Part shown: piece by piece, positions 1-5,112 of the stretch
Layout of the letters: each line of letters begins with the position of its first letter
How positions within the stretch are numbered: position 1 is the first letter of the stretch
Notes under the pieces: generated by a model
Told to the model about the DNA's origin: nothing
Databases searched by the model: none
Seen by the model: only the letters and a program-made list of their open reading frames with translations
Position numbers and translations under genes: made by a program
Source of the DNA: Candidatus Spyradosoma merdigallinarum
GTDB lineage: Bacteria > Verrucomicrobiota > Verrucomicrobiia > Opitutales > UBA953
Direction: 5' to 3'
Length of the DNA stretch: 5,482 bases
Assembly (NCBI GenBank): GCA_018713755.1
Contig: DVOG01000026.1
Span: forward strand, 1-5,482

Positions 1-440
1 TCGCGGGAAAGCACGGCGAGCGACGCGCCGAGTTCCCGCGCGAAGCGCACGCCCGCCGCGGAGGAAATCGTCATCTGCGTCGAGGCGTGAACGGGAAAAT
101 CCGGAGAAATGCGCCGGATAAGGCGGATGAGCCCGACGTCCTGCACGATCGCGGCGTCCGTTCCCGCGGCGATGACGCGGCGCAGCTCTTCCTCCGCCTC
201 GGCGAGTTCGTCGGAAAAAACCAGCGTGTTGAACGCGACGTAGCCGCGCATGCCGCGGCGGTGAAGAAATTTCATCAGCTTGGGCAAATCGTCCGCGACG
301 AAATTGTCCGCGCGGACGCGCGCGTTGAAGCGCCCGACGCCGAAATAAATCGCGTCCGCGCCGTTTTCCGCGGCGGCTTTCGCGCATTCCCATCCGCCCG
401 CGGGAGCGAGCACTTCGGGCTTTGAAAATCCGGAACTCAT
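1..440 (-). CDS. Peptidase U32 family protein, N-terminal part (cut by window edge)
   Basis: The first 146 residues of a peptidase U32 (collagenase-like) protein are visible; the rest lies left of the window. Seen: KPEVLAPAG at residues 7-15, ENGADAIYFG at 25-34, the FNAR..ADNF stretch at 38-47, VAFNTLVF at 68-75 and HASTQM at 118-123, followed by AAGVRFARELGA. These form the usual TIM-barrel-like N-terminal half of the family. Known of the family: although named a peptidase, well-studied members such as E. coli RlhA and TrhP (YegQ) take part in hydroxylation of 23S rRNA or tRNA, and the iron-sulfur and C-terminal residues needed to place it in a subfamily are outside the window. The ATG at 438-440 directly precedes the conserved block; no Shine-Dalgarno is visible. 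It is divergent from rpoZ and has its own candidate promoter. Family call is secure; exact function is not. Confidence 0.93.
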   Translation of the reverse strand, partial: MSSGFSKPEVLAPAGGWECAKAAAENGADAIYFGVGRFNARVRADNFVADDLPKLMKFLHRRGMRGYVAFNTLVFSDELAEAEEELRRVIAAGTDAAIVQDVGLIRLIRRISPDFPVHASTQMTISSAAGVRFARELGASLAVLSR

Positions 441-475
441 TTCGAAAAGCGTATTTTCCGCGAACGGAAAGGCGA

Positions 476-504
476 AAATTAACGCTTCGTTCCCGCGCGA
501 ACAA
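476..504 (-). promoter_or_regulatory. Candidate sigma70-type promoter for the U32 gene
   Basis: On the minus strand, TTGTTC (499-504) and TAATTT (476-481) are separated by exactly 17 nt. The -10 box is about 35 nt upstream of the ATG at 440. One copy of the GTTCCCGC octamer (489-496) sits inside the spacer. Each box matches the E. coli consensus at only about three to four positions, so the evidence is mainly spacing and the local A/T island in a GC-rich background. Confidence 0.3.
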
Positions 505-573
505 GTTTTTTCCGTCCCCCGCCCGCCGCCGCGTTCCCGCATCGCCGCGGAAACGGGCGCGCGATGAAAACGC

Positions 574-602
574 TTGCCAGCGCGCGAAGGAATCGCCATT
601 TT
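574..602 (+). promoter_or_regulatory. Candidate promoter for rpoZ
   Basis: TTGCCA (574-579) and CATTTT (597-602) are separated by 17 nt and lie 26 nt before the rpoZ GTG. The -35 box is a fair match and the -10 box is weak. It lies in the 188-nt divergent gap between the U32 gene and rpoZ (441-628), which otherwise holds two GTTCCCGC octamers (489 and 533) and no gene that I can support. Confidence 0.25.
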
Positions 603-628
603 CAGGTGTTCAACGAATTTTTCAAGCC

Positions 629-844
629 GTGAGAGAAGATTATCTGAAACAAGCGAGCAAGGTCATCAAGGACCCGAACATTCTCATCAACGTGGTTTCC
701 CGCCGCGTTCATCAGCTTCAGCACGAAGGGATGACGCCGCTGATCGACTCGCTCGAAAAGCTGGAGCCGGAAGACATCGCGTTCCGCGAAATCATCGAAG
801 GCAAACTCACCTACGAGCTGCCGGAAACGCAGCCGAACGCCTGA
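629..844 (+). CDS. rpoZ: DNA-directed RNA polymerase omega subunit
   Basis: Small subunit of RNA polymerase that wraps the C-terminal part of beta-prime and helps assembly and stability of the core enzyme. The 71-residue product has the omega core: ILINVVSRRVHQL at residues 18-30, equivalent to the conserved arginine-rich helix (VAARRARQM in E. coli), then DIAFREIIEGKLTYEL at 49-64, equivalent to the IALREIEEGLI region. It is shorter than the E. coli protein (91 aa), as in several other phyla. The GTG at 629-631 is chosen because REDYLKQASKVI follows at once and resembles family N-termini. The same frame is open back to 422, but that extension is low-complexity, arginine-rich and unlike omega. 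No Shine-Dalgarno is visible before the GTG. smpB follows on the same strand after 85 nt, so the two may be co-transcribed. Confidence 0.9.
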   Translation: MREDYLKQASKVIKDPNILINVVSRRVHQLQHEGMTPLIDSLEKLEPEDIAFREIIEGKLTYELPETQPNA

Positions 845-929
845 TTTTCCCGACGGCGAAGCATTCGGGCGGACGCGGCGTTCCGGAAACGGAGCGAATC
901 GTCTGCCCTTTCTTTTTTTTTCGAAAATC

Positions 930-1403
930 GTGAGCAAGAAAAAGGACAACGCGCGCCTCGCGGAGATTCGCAACCCGAAAGCGTCGCGGGATTATTTTCT
1001 CGGGACGCGCTTCGAAGCGGGCGTCGCGCTCACGGGAACGGAGGTCAAGGCCGTCCGGCTCGGCCGCGCGAACATCGCCGACGCGTTCGTGCGCATCGAC
1101 AACGGTTCCGTTCCGATTCTCTACCACGCGCACATTTCCGAATACGATTTCGGAAACACGAACAACCACCAGCCTTATCGCCCGCGCAAGCTGCTGCTGC
1201 ACGCGCGCGAAATCCGCAAAATCGTCGAAGAAATTCGCTCCGGCGGGAAAACCGTCGTGCCGACGCGGCTGTATTTCAGGCACGGGCTGGTCAAGGCGGA
1301 AATCGCGATCGCGCAGGGGAAAAAGCTCCACGACAAACGCAATGACATCAAAAAGCGCGACGACGAGCGCTACGTCCGCCGAGCGCTGCGTTCCCGCGGC
1401 TGA
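930..1403 (+). CDS. smpB: SsrA-binding protein SmpB
   Basis: Binds tmRNA (ssrA) and delivers it to stalled ribosomes for trans-translation. The 157-residue product is full length for the family. Seen: NPKASRDYFLGTRFEAGVAL at 15-34, the strongly conserved LTGTEVKAVRLGRANIADAFVR region at 34-55, HISEYDFGN at 68-76, RPRKLLLHAREI at 84-95, VPTRLYFRHGLVKAEIAIAQGKKLHDKR at 110-137, and the basic tail with KKRDDERYVRRAL that enters the decoding site. The start is GTG at 930-932, preceded by a run of T (911-920) and TCGAAAATC with no Shine-Dalgarno. The last residues, RSRG and the stop, lie on a copy of the GTTCCCGC repeat (1390-1397). The tmRNA gene itself is not in this window. The 85-nt gap after rpoZ has no clear terminator. 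Confidence 0.97.
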   Translation: MSKKKDNARLAEIRNPKASRDYFLGTRFEAGVALTGTEVKAVRLGRANIADAFVRIDNGSVPILYHAHISEYDFGNTNNHQPYRPRKLLLHAREIRKIVEEIRSGGKTVVPTRLYFRHGLVKAEIAIAQGKKLHDKRNDIKKRDDERYVRRALRSRG

Positions 1404-1447
1404 GCGCGACGCCGCGCGTTCCCGCGGGCACATCCCGCAAAAACGGA

Positions 1448-1476
1448 TTGCGGAGCGGCGCTTCGGGCGATTTAAT
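1448..1476 (+). promoter_or_regulatory. Candidate sigma70-type promoter for the phosphatase-metX unit
   Basis: TTGCGG (1448-1453), a 17-nt spacer, and TTTAAT (1471-1476), which matches TATAAT at five of six positions. The predicted transcription start is near 1483, giving a leader of roughly 40 nt before the ATG at 1526. It is the best promoter match in the window and lies in the 122-nt gap after smpB. Confidence 0.45.
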
Positions 1477-1501
1477 CTTTTTTCCGAAAAAAAAAAAGAT
1501 T
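1474..1501 (+). repeat. A/T-rich inverted repeat ahead of the phosphatase gene
   Basis: AATCTTTTTT (1474-1483) and AAAAAAGATT (1492-1501) are perfect 10-bp complements around an 8-nt loop, with an 11-base A run at 1487-1497. It overlaps the candidate -10 box and the likely transcription start, 24 nt before the ATG. It has no GC stem and no U tract after it, so it does not look like an intrinsic terminator. It could be a promoter-region structure, a protein-binding palindrome, or chance pairing of a T run and an A run. Confidence 0.45.
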
Positions 1502-1525
1502 CCCCTAAAACACAAAATCAACGCA

Positions 1526-2020
1526 ATGTCCCGGCGCCGCACAGTTTATTTCGTCTGCACAGGCAACACCTGCCGCAGTCCGATGGCGGAAGCGCTTTTC
1601 CGCCTCGAGCTGAAACGCGCGGGGCTGGACGGGATTTTCGACGTTTCGTCGTTCGGGCTCGCGGCCTCTCCCGGCGTTCCCGCGAGCGAAAACGCGCGCA
1701 GAGTCGTCGCGGAAAAAGGCGCGGATCTTTCCGCGCACCGTTCCCGCCGCGCAACCGACGCCGCCCCGCGCCCCGGAAACATTTTCGTCGCGATGACGCC
1801 GGAACACCTGCACGCGCTGAAAACGCTGCCCGCGCCGAGCTTTCTCATCGGGGACTTTTTCCCGGAAGGCGCGTCCGCGCGCAGCGTTCCCGACCCTTTC
1901 GGCGGCGAGGAAGACGACTACCGGCGCGCGCGCGACGCCGTCGTTTCCGCGTTCCCGCGGCTGATCGCTTTTCTCGAAAAAATGCGCGGAGAAGGAGGAG
2001 AAGAAAATGACGGACGATGA
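1526..2020 (+). CDS. Low-molecular-weight protein phosphatase, YwlE-like (Tyr or Arg phosphatase)
   Basis: Removes phosphate from proteins through a cysteinyl-phosphate intermediate. The 164-residue product has the P-loop CX5R as VCTGNTCRSPMAEAL, with nucleophile Cys11 and Arg17 at the N-terminus, and the general-acid loop DPFGGEEDDY with Asp123. Length is normal for the family. Residue 15 in the P-loop is Thr (CTGNTCRS) where classical tyrosine phosphatases usually have Ile. In B. subtilis YwlE this Thr is known to favour phosphoarginine, so an arginine phosphatase role is plausible, but it is inferred from one motif. The ATG at 1526 is chosen because the beta strand leading to the P-loop follows at once; the frame is open upstream only across promoter and poly-A sequence. 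No Shine-Dalgarno is seen. It overlaps metX by 14 nt, suggesting one transcript. Three GTTCCCGC octamers fall in this gene, in different reading frames. Confidence 0.93.
   Translation: MSRRRTVYFVCTGNTCRSPMAEALFRLELKRAGLDGIFDVSSFGLAASPGVPASENARRVVAEKGADLSAHRSRRATDAAPRPGNIFVAMTPEHLHALKTLPAPSFLIGDFFPEGASARSVPDPFGGEEDDYRRARDAVVSAFPRLIAFLEKMRGEGGEENDGR
1992..2000 (+). promoter_or_regulatory. Strong Shine-Dalgarno of metX inside the phosphatase gene
   Basis: AAGGAGGAG ends six bases before the metX ATG at 2007 and is the only strong ribosome-binding site in the window. It is embedded in the last codons of the phosphatase gene, where it encodes a Gly/Glu-rich tail, and it fixes the metX start. Confidence 0.8.
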
Positions 2021-3188
2021 CGAGGCTTCCGGTTCCGGCGGCGGGAACGACGAAGCCGCGCTGATTGTTTCGCCGCAGGATTTCGTCTGCAAAGAGCCCT
2101 TTTCCTTCGAGCTCGGCGGCGAAATTCCGGAGTTCACGCTCCGCTACGAAACCTACGGCAAGCTCAACGCGGACAAATCCAACGCGGTGCTGATTTGCCA
2201 TGCGCTCACCGGCGACCACCACGTCGCCGGCAAACACCGCCCCGAAGACAAGCGCCCCGGCTGGTGGGACCATTTCATCGGCGACGGGAAAGCCGTCGAC
2301 ACGCGCAAATATTTCGTCATCTGCTCGAACTGCCTCGGCGGGTGCAGCGGCTCGACGGGACCGAAATCCGTCAATCCCGCGACCGGAGACCCCTACGGGA
2401 TCGATTTTCCCGTGCTGACGCTGCGCGACATGGTGCGCGCGCAGAAAAAGCTGATCGATTTTCTCGGCATCAAAAAGCTGCACGCCGTCATCGGCGGCTC
2501 CATGGGCGGCATGCAGACGCTGATCTGGGCGATCGAATACCCGGACGCCGCGGCGAACATCGTCGCGATGGCGTGCACGGCGCGCCAAAACACGCAGGCG
2601 ATCGCGTTCAACGCCGTCGCGCGCACCGCCATCGTCCAAGACCCGAACTGGCTTGGCGGCTACTACGGCGAGCTTGAAGGCACGGGACCGCGCACGGGGC
2701 TCGCCGTCGCGCGCATGATGGCGCACATCACCTACCTTTCCGACCTCAGCCTCACGATGAAGACGCGGCGGGATCACCGCGTCGAGCTTCCCGGCGGCCG
2801 CATCGCCACGAGCGAATTTTTGCGGAAAATCACATTCCCGATCGAAAGCTACCTGCACCACCAGGGCGACAAGTTCCTCGACCGCTTCGACGCCAATTCC
2901 TACCTTTACATCACGCAGGCGACCGACCGCTTCAACCTCTCCGAGCATCACTCGCTCGATCAGGTTTTCGCCGGCGTCAGGGCGCGCGCCCTCGTCATCG
3001 GATTTTCGACGGATTGGCTTTACCCGCCGTGGCAAAACCGGGAAATCGTGCTCGCGCTGCAGCGCGCGGGAAAAGACGCGCGCTACGCGGAAATCGAAGC
3101 CGTCAGCGGACACGATTCTTTCCTGCTCGATTCGCAGCGGCTTTACGATTTGACGGCGCAGTTCCTCGCCGAAACGCCGACGCGCTGA
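2007..3188 (+). CDS. metX: Homoserine O-acetyltransferase (MetX family)
   Basis: Transfers an acyl group, normally acetyl from acetyl-CoA, to the hydroxyl of homoserine, the committed step to methionine; acts in the cytoplasm. The 393-residue product is an alpha/beta-hydrolase of usual MetX length. Seen: LICHALTGDHHVAG at 62-75, WWDHFIGDGKAVDTRKYFVIC at 86-106, CLGGCSGSTGP at 109-119, the nucleophile elbow GGSMGGMQ with Ser165, the acid FSTDWLYPP with Asp336, and the catalytic His369 in GHDSFLL. All three triad members are present. The ATG at 2007 has a strong Shine-Dalgarno. The first 20 residues are acidic and glycine-rich and look like a variable tail. Some MetX enzymes use succinyl-CoA instead, and this cannot be decided here. 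No S-box or other known methionine riboswitch is evident upstream. It converges on the SulP gene with a 58-nt gap. Confidence 0.96.
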   Translation: MTDDDEASGSGGGNDEAALIVSPQDFVCKEPFSFELGGEIPEFTLRYETYGKLNADKSNAVLICHALTGDHHVAGKHRPEDKRPGWWDHFIGDGKAVDTRKYFVICSNCLGGCSGSTGPKSVNPATGDPYGIDFPVLTLRDMVRAQKKLIDFLGIKKLHAVIGGSMGGMQTLIWAIEYPDAAANIVAMACTARQNTQAIAFNAVARTAIVQDPNWLGGYYGELEGTGPRTGLAVARMMAHITYLSDLSLTMKTRRDHRVELPGGRIATSEFLRKITFPIESYLHHQGDKFLDRFDANSYLYITQATDRFNLSEHHSLDQVFAGVRARALVIGFSTDWLYPPWQNREIVLALQRAGKDARYAEIEAVSGHDSFLLDSQRLYDLTAQFLAETPTR

Positions 3189-3233
3189 AAAAGCCCCGCG
3201 TTCCCGCAGAGAAAAAAGCCCGCAGACGCTCCC

Positions 3234-3292
3234 GCGTTCCCGCCGGTCAGGCGATCTTTTCTGTTTTTTCCGCGAGAACGGCGCGGGAACGC
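3234..3292. repeat. Inverted pair of the GCGTTCCCGC decamer at convergent gene ends
   Basis: GCGTTCCCGC (3234-3243) faces its perfect complement GCGGGAACGC (3283-3292) across 39 nt, spanning the end of the SulP gene. A further direct copy lies at 3198-3207. The metX-SulP gap (3189-3246) has A runs at 3188-3193 and 3212-3217, which are T runs on the SulP strand. A T run at 3264-3269 reads on the metX strand. None follows a strong compact stem, so I do not call a terminator, although the region probably ends both transcripts. Confidence 0.45.
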
Positions 3293-4983
3293 TCAATCGC
3301 CGAAGGCATGTCGCGGCAGATGTTTTCTTCGCCGATGACTTTGTCGAGACCGGCGTGCGCGAGCGCCCGCTTCGGCTGAGGATGAAGCCCGACGATGACG
3401 AGCTTCGTGCCGTCCGCGCGCATGTCAAGATGCGTTTCCTTGATGGCGTGAATTCCCGTCGCGTCGATCGAGATGAGATTGCTCAAATCCAAGATGAAGA
3501 CCTTCGGCTTGCGCCCGACGCGCTTGAAATTTTCGCGAAACTGGTCAACCGCGCCGAAAAAAAGCGAGCCGAACACTTCGAAAACCTCCACGTCGTCCGG
3601 CAGCTTTTCCCGCCACGCGGCGAGCGTGCCGTGCGGGTCAAAAGCGTTCTCGCCGAGCTGCCGCCGCGAAAACACGTGAAATTCCGCCGTCTCGGATTCA
3701 CGCTTCAGGAAAAGGAACGCGGAAAGCACGACGCCGACTTCAATGGCGACCGACAAGTCGACGAACACCGTCAGCAGGAACGTCAGCGCCAGCACGACGA
3801 CGTCGCTTTTCGGCGACGTGCGCACCAACCCGACGAACGTGCGCCACCCGCTCATCGTGTAGGAAACCAGCACGAGCACCGCGCCCAGCGCGCACATCGG
3901 CACGTAAACGATGAATCTTCCGAGGCACAGCAGAATCGCCAGCAGAACGAACGCGTGAATCAGCGCGGCGAAAGGCGTGCGCCCGCCGTTCTTGATGTTC
4001 GCCGCCGTTCGCGCGATCGCTCCCGTCGCGGGAATGCCGCCGAAAATCGGAGAAAGAATGTTCCCGACGCCTTGCGCGACGAGCTCCGCGTTCGGCCGGC
4101 AGCGCCGCCCCGTCATCCCGTCGGCGACGACGGCGGAAAGCAGCGACTCGATGGAGCCCAGCAGCGCGATCAGAAACGCGGGAGCGATCAGCTCGCGCAT
4201 TTTCTCGAAAGTCAGCCCGCCGAAAATTCCGAAATCCGGCATCGGGATGCCCGCCGGGAACGGCTTGTCCGAGAAAAATTTGCTCCCGATCGTGACGACG
4301 CCGTCCGCCCCGCGCGTTCCCGCGTCCCAGCCGAGCAGCAGCACGGCGATCGTCGCCGCGGCGATGACGAAAAGCGCGCCGGGAATTTTCGACGTCAGGC
4401 GCGGCCACGCGAAAACCGCAGCCGTCGCGAAAGCGGAAATCAGACACGTGCGCCAGTTCGCCGTGTCGAGATGCTGAAAATAAAGCGACCATTTTCCCAC
4501 GAAGTCTCCGGGAATTTCCTCCGAAATTCTGAGCCCCAGCAAATCCGGAACCTGCGTCGAGAAAATCGTGACGGCGATGCCCGCCGTGAAGCCGACGATG
4601 ACGGGATATGAAATGAATTTCAGCAGCGCGCCCATTTTCGCGAGCCCCATCGCGACGAGGATGAAGCCCGCCATCACCGTCGCGAACGCAAGCCCGCTCA
4701 TGCCGTGCTGCGCGACGATCGTGTAGATGATCGGGATGAACGCTCCCGTCGGCCCGCAGACCTGCGTGCGGCTGCCGCCGAAAAGCGCGATGGCGAAGCC
4801 CGCGATGATCGCCGTGTAAAGCCCGCGTTCCGGCGCGACGCCGGATGCGACGGCGAACGCGATCGCCAACGGGAGCGCGATGACGCCGACGATGACGCCG
4901 GCCGTCAGGTCGGCTTTGAAATCTTTTCTGCCGTAGCCTTCCTGCAGAACGGTCAGCAATTTCGGTTTCAAATCGGAACGCAT
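3247..4983 (-). CDS. SulP/SLC26 family anion transporter with STAS domain
   Basis: Inner-membrane transporter of the sulfate permease family, whose bacterial members carry sulfate, bicarbonate or C4-dicarboxylates. The 578-residue product has the family N-terminus DFKADLTAGVIVGVIALPLAIAFAVASG at 21-48, GGSRTQVCGPTGAFIPI at 69-85, ISYPVIVGFTAGIAV at 125-139, many hydrophobic segments to about residue 426, and the signature NAELVAQGVGNILSPIFGGIPATGAIARTAANI at 298-330. A cytoplasmic STAS domain follows at about 455-560, with the strand-turn DLSNLISIDATGIHAI at 499-514. Length and layout are normal. The ATG at 4981-4983 is chosen because the usual short N-terminal helix follows; an in-frame upstream start near 5061 would add 26 basic residues drawn from the promoter region. 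No Shine-Dalgarno is visible. The substrate cannot be read from the sequence, and the neighbours give no sulfate or carbonic-anhydrase link. Confidence 0.93.
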   Translation of the reverse strand: MRSDLKPKLLTVLQEGYGRKDFKADLTAGVIVGVIALPLAIAFAVASGVAPERGLYTAIIAGFAIALFGGSRTQVCGPTGAFIPIIYTIVAQHGMSGLAFATVMAGFILVAMGLAKMGALLKFISYPVIVGFTAGIAVTIFSTQVPDLLGLRISEEIPGDFVGKWSLYFQHLDTANWRTCLISAFATAAVFAWPRLTSKIPGALFVIAAATIAVLLLGWDAGTRGADGVVTIGSKFFSDKPFPAGIPMPDFGIFGGLTFEKMRELIAPAFLIALLGSIESLLSAVVADGMTGRRCRPNAELVAQGVGNILSPIFGGIPATGAIARTAANIKNGGRTPFAALIHAFVLLAILLCLGRFIVYVPMCALGAVLVLVSYTMSGWRTFVGLVRTSPKSDVVVLALTFLLTVFVDLSVAIEVGVVLSAFLFLKRESETAEFHVFSRRQLGENAFDPHGTLAAWREKLPDDVEVFEVFGSLFFGAVDQFRENFKRVGRKPKVFILDLSNLISIDATGIHAIKETHLDMRADGTKLVIVGLHPQPKRALAHAGLDKVIGEENICRDMPSAIERSRAVLAEKTEKIA

Positions 4984-5011
4984 GTGTTTTTCTGAAAAAA
5001 AGGAGCGCAAG

Positions 5012-5041
5012 ACGATACGCTTTCCGCGTTTTCTTTTCCAA
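5012..5041 (-). promoter_or_regulatory. Candidate promoter for the SulP gene
   Basis: On the minus strand TTGGAA (5036-5041) and TATCGT (5012-5017) each match the consensus at four of six positions with an 18-nt spacer. The predicted start is near 5005, about 20 nt before the ATG at 4983. It lies in the 129-nt gap between yraN and the SulP gene, so the transporter may be transcribed apart from yraN. Confidence 0.3.
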
Positions 5042-5075
5042 CAAAAAGCGATCCCGCGCAAAAGGCGTCCCCGTC

Positions 5076-5110
5076 AAAAAAAAATGTTCTCCGCCGCGAC
5101 GGAAACGCGG
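5076..5110 (-). terminator. Possible terminator after yraN
   Basis: Reading on the minus strand just after the yraN stop, CCGCG (5106-5110) and CGCGG (5094-5098) pair around a 7-nt loop. A run of nine T (complement of 5076-5084) follows after a 9-nt gap. The gap is longer than in a standard intrinsic terminator and the stem is short, so this is weak. Confidence 0.25.
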
Positions 5111-5112
5111 AC

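Noticed and set aside
422..628. N-terminal extension of rpoZ to 140 residues
   Set aside because: The extra part is Arg-rich, unlike omega proteins, and covers the divergent promoter region; the GTG at 629 gives a family-like N-terminus.
807..1433. Minus-strand open frame of 208 codons opposite smpB
   Set aside because: No recognisable motif and antisense to an unmistakable SmpB.
1395..1438. GC hairpins as an smpB terminator (CGCGGC/GCCGCG and GCGGG/CCCGC)
   Set aside because: Stems of five to six bp form easily in this composition, and neither is followed by a T run on the plus strand.
1404..1525. tmRNA (ssrA) or tRNA gene next to smpB
   Set aside because: The gap is too short and shows no tRNA-like arms or tag-peptide reading frame.
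1845..3428. Long minus-strand open frame of 527 codons opposite metX
   Set aside because: Arginine- and alanine-rich with no family motif, and it runs antisense to a MetX gene with a complete catalytic triad; such frames are common opposite GC-rich genes.
3355..4611. Plus-strand open frame of 418 codons opposite the SulP gene
   Set aside because: Extremely rich in Arg, Gln, Asp and His without domains; a composition shadow of the transporter gene.
4984..5061. 26-residue upstream extension of the SulP protein
   Set aside because: Basic, non-conserved residues that read through the candidate promoter; the ATG at 4983 fits the family start.
3740..5077. Minus-strand open frame of 445 codons in another frame of the SulP gene
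   Set aside because: Low-complexity Arg/His/Ala product; the overlapping frame has clear SulP and STAS motifs.
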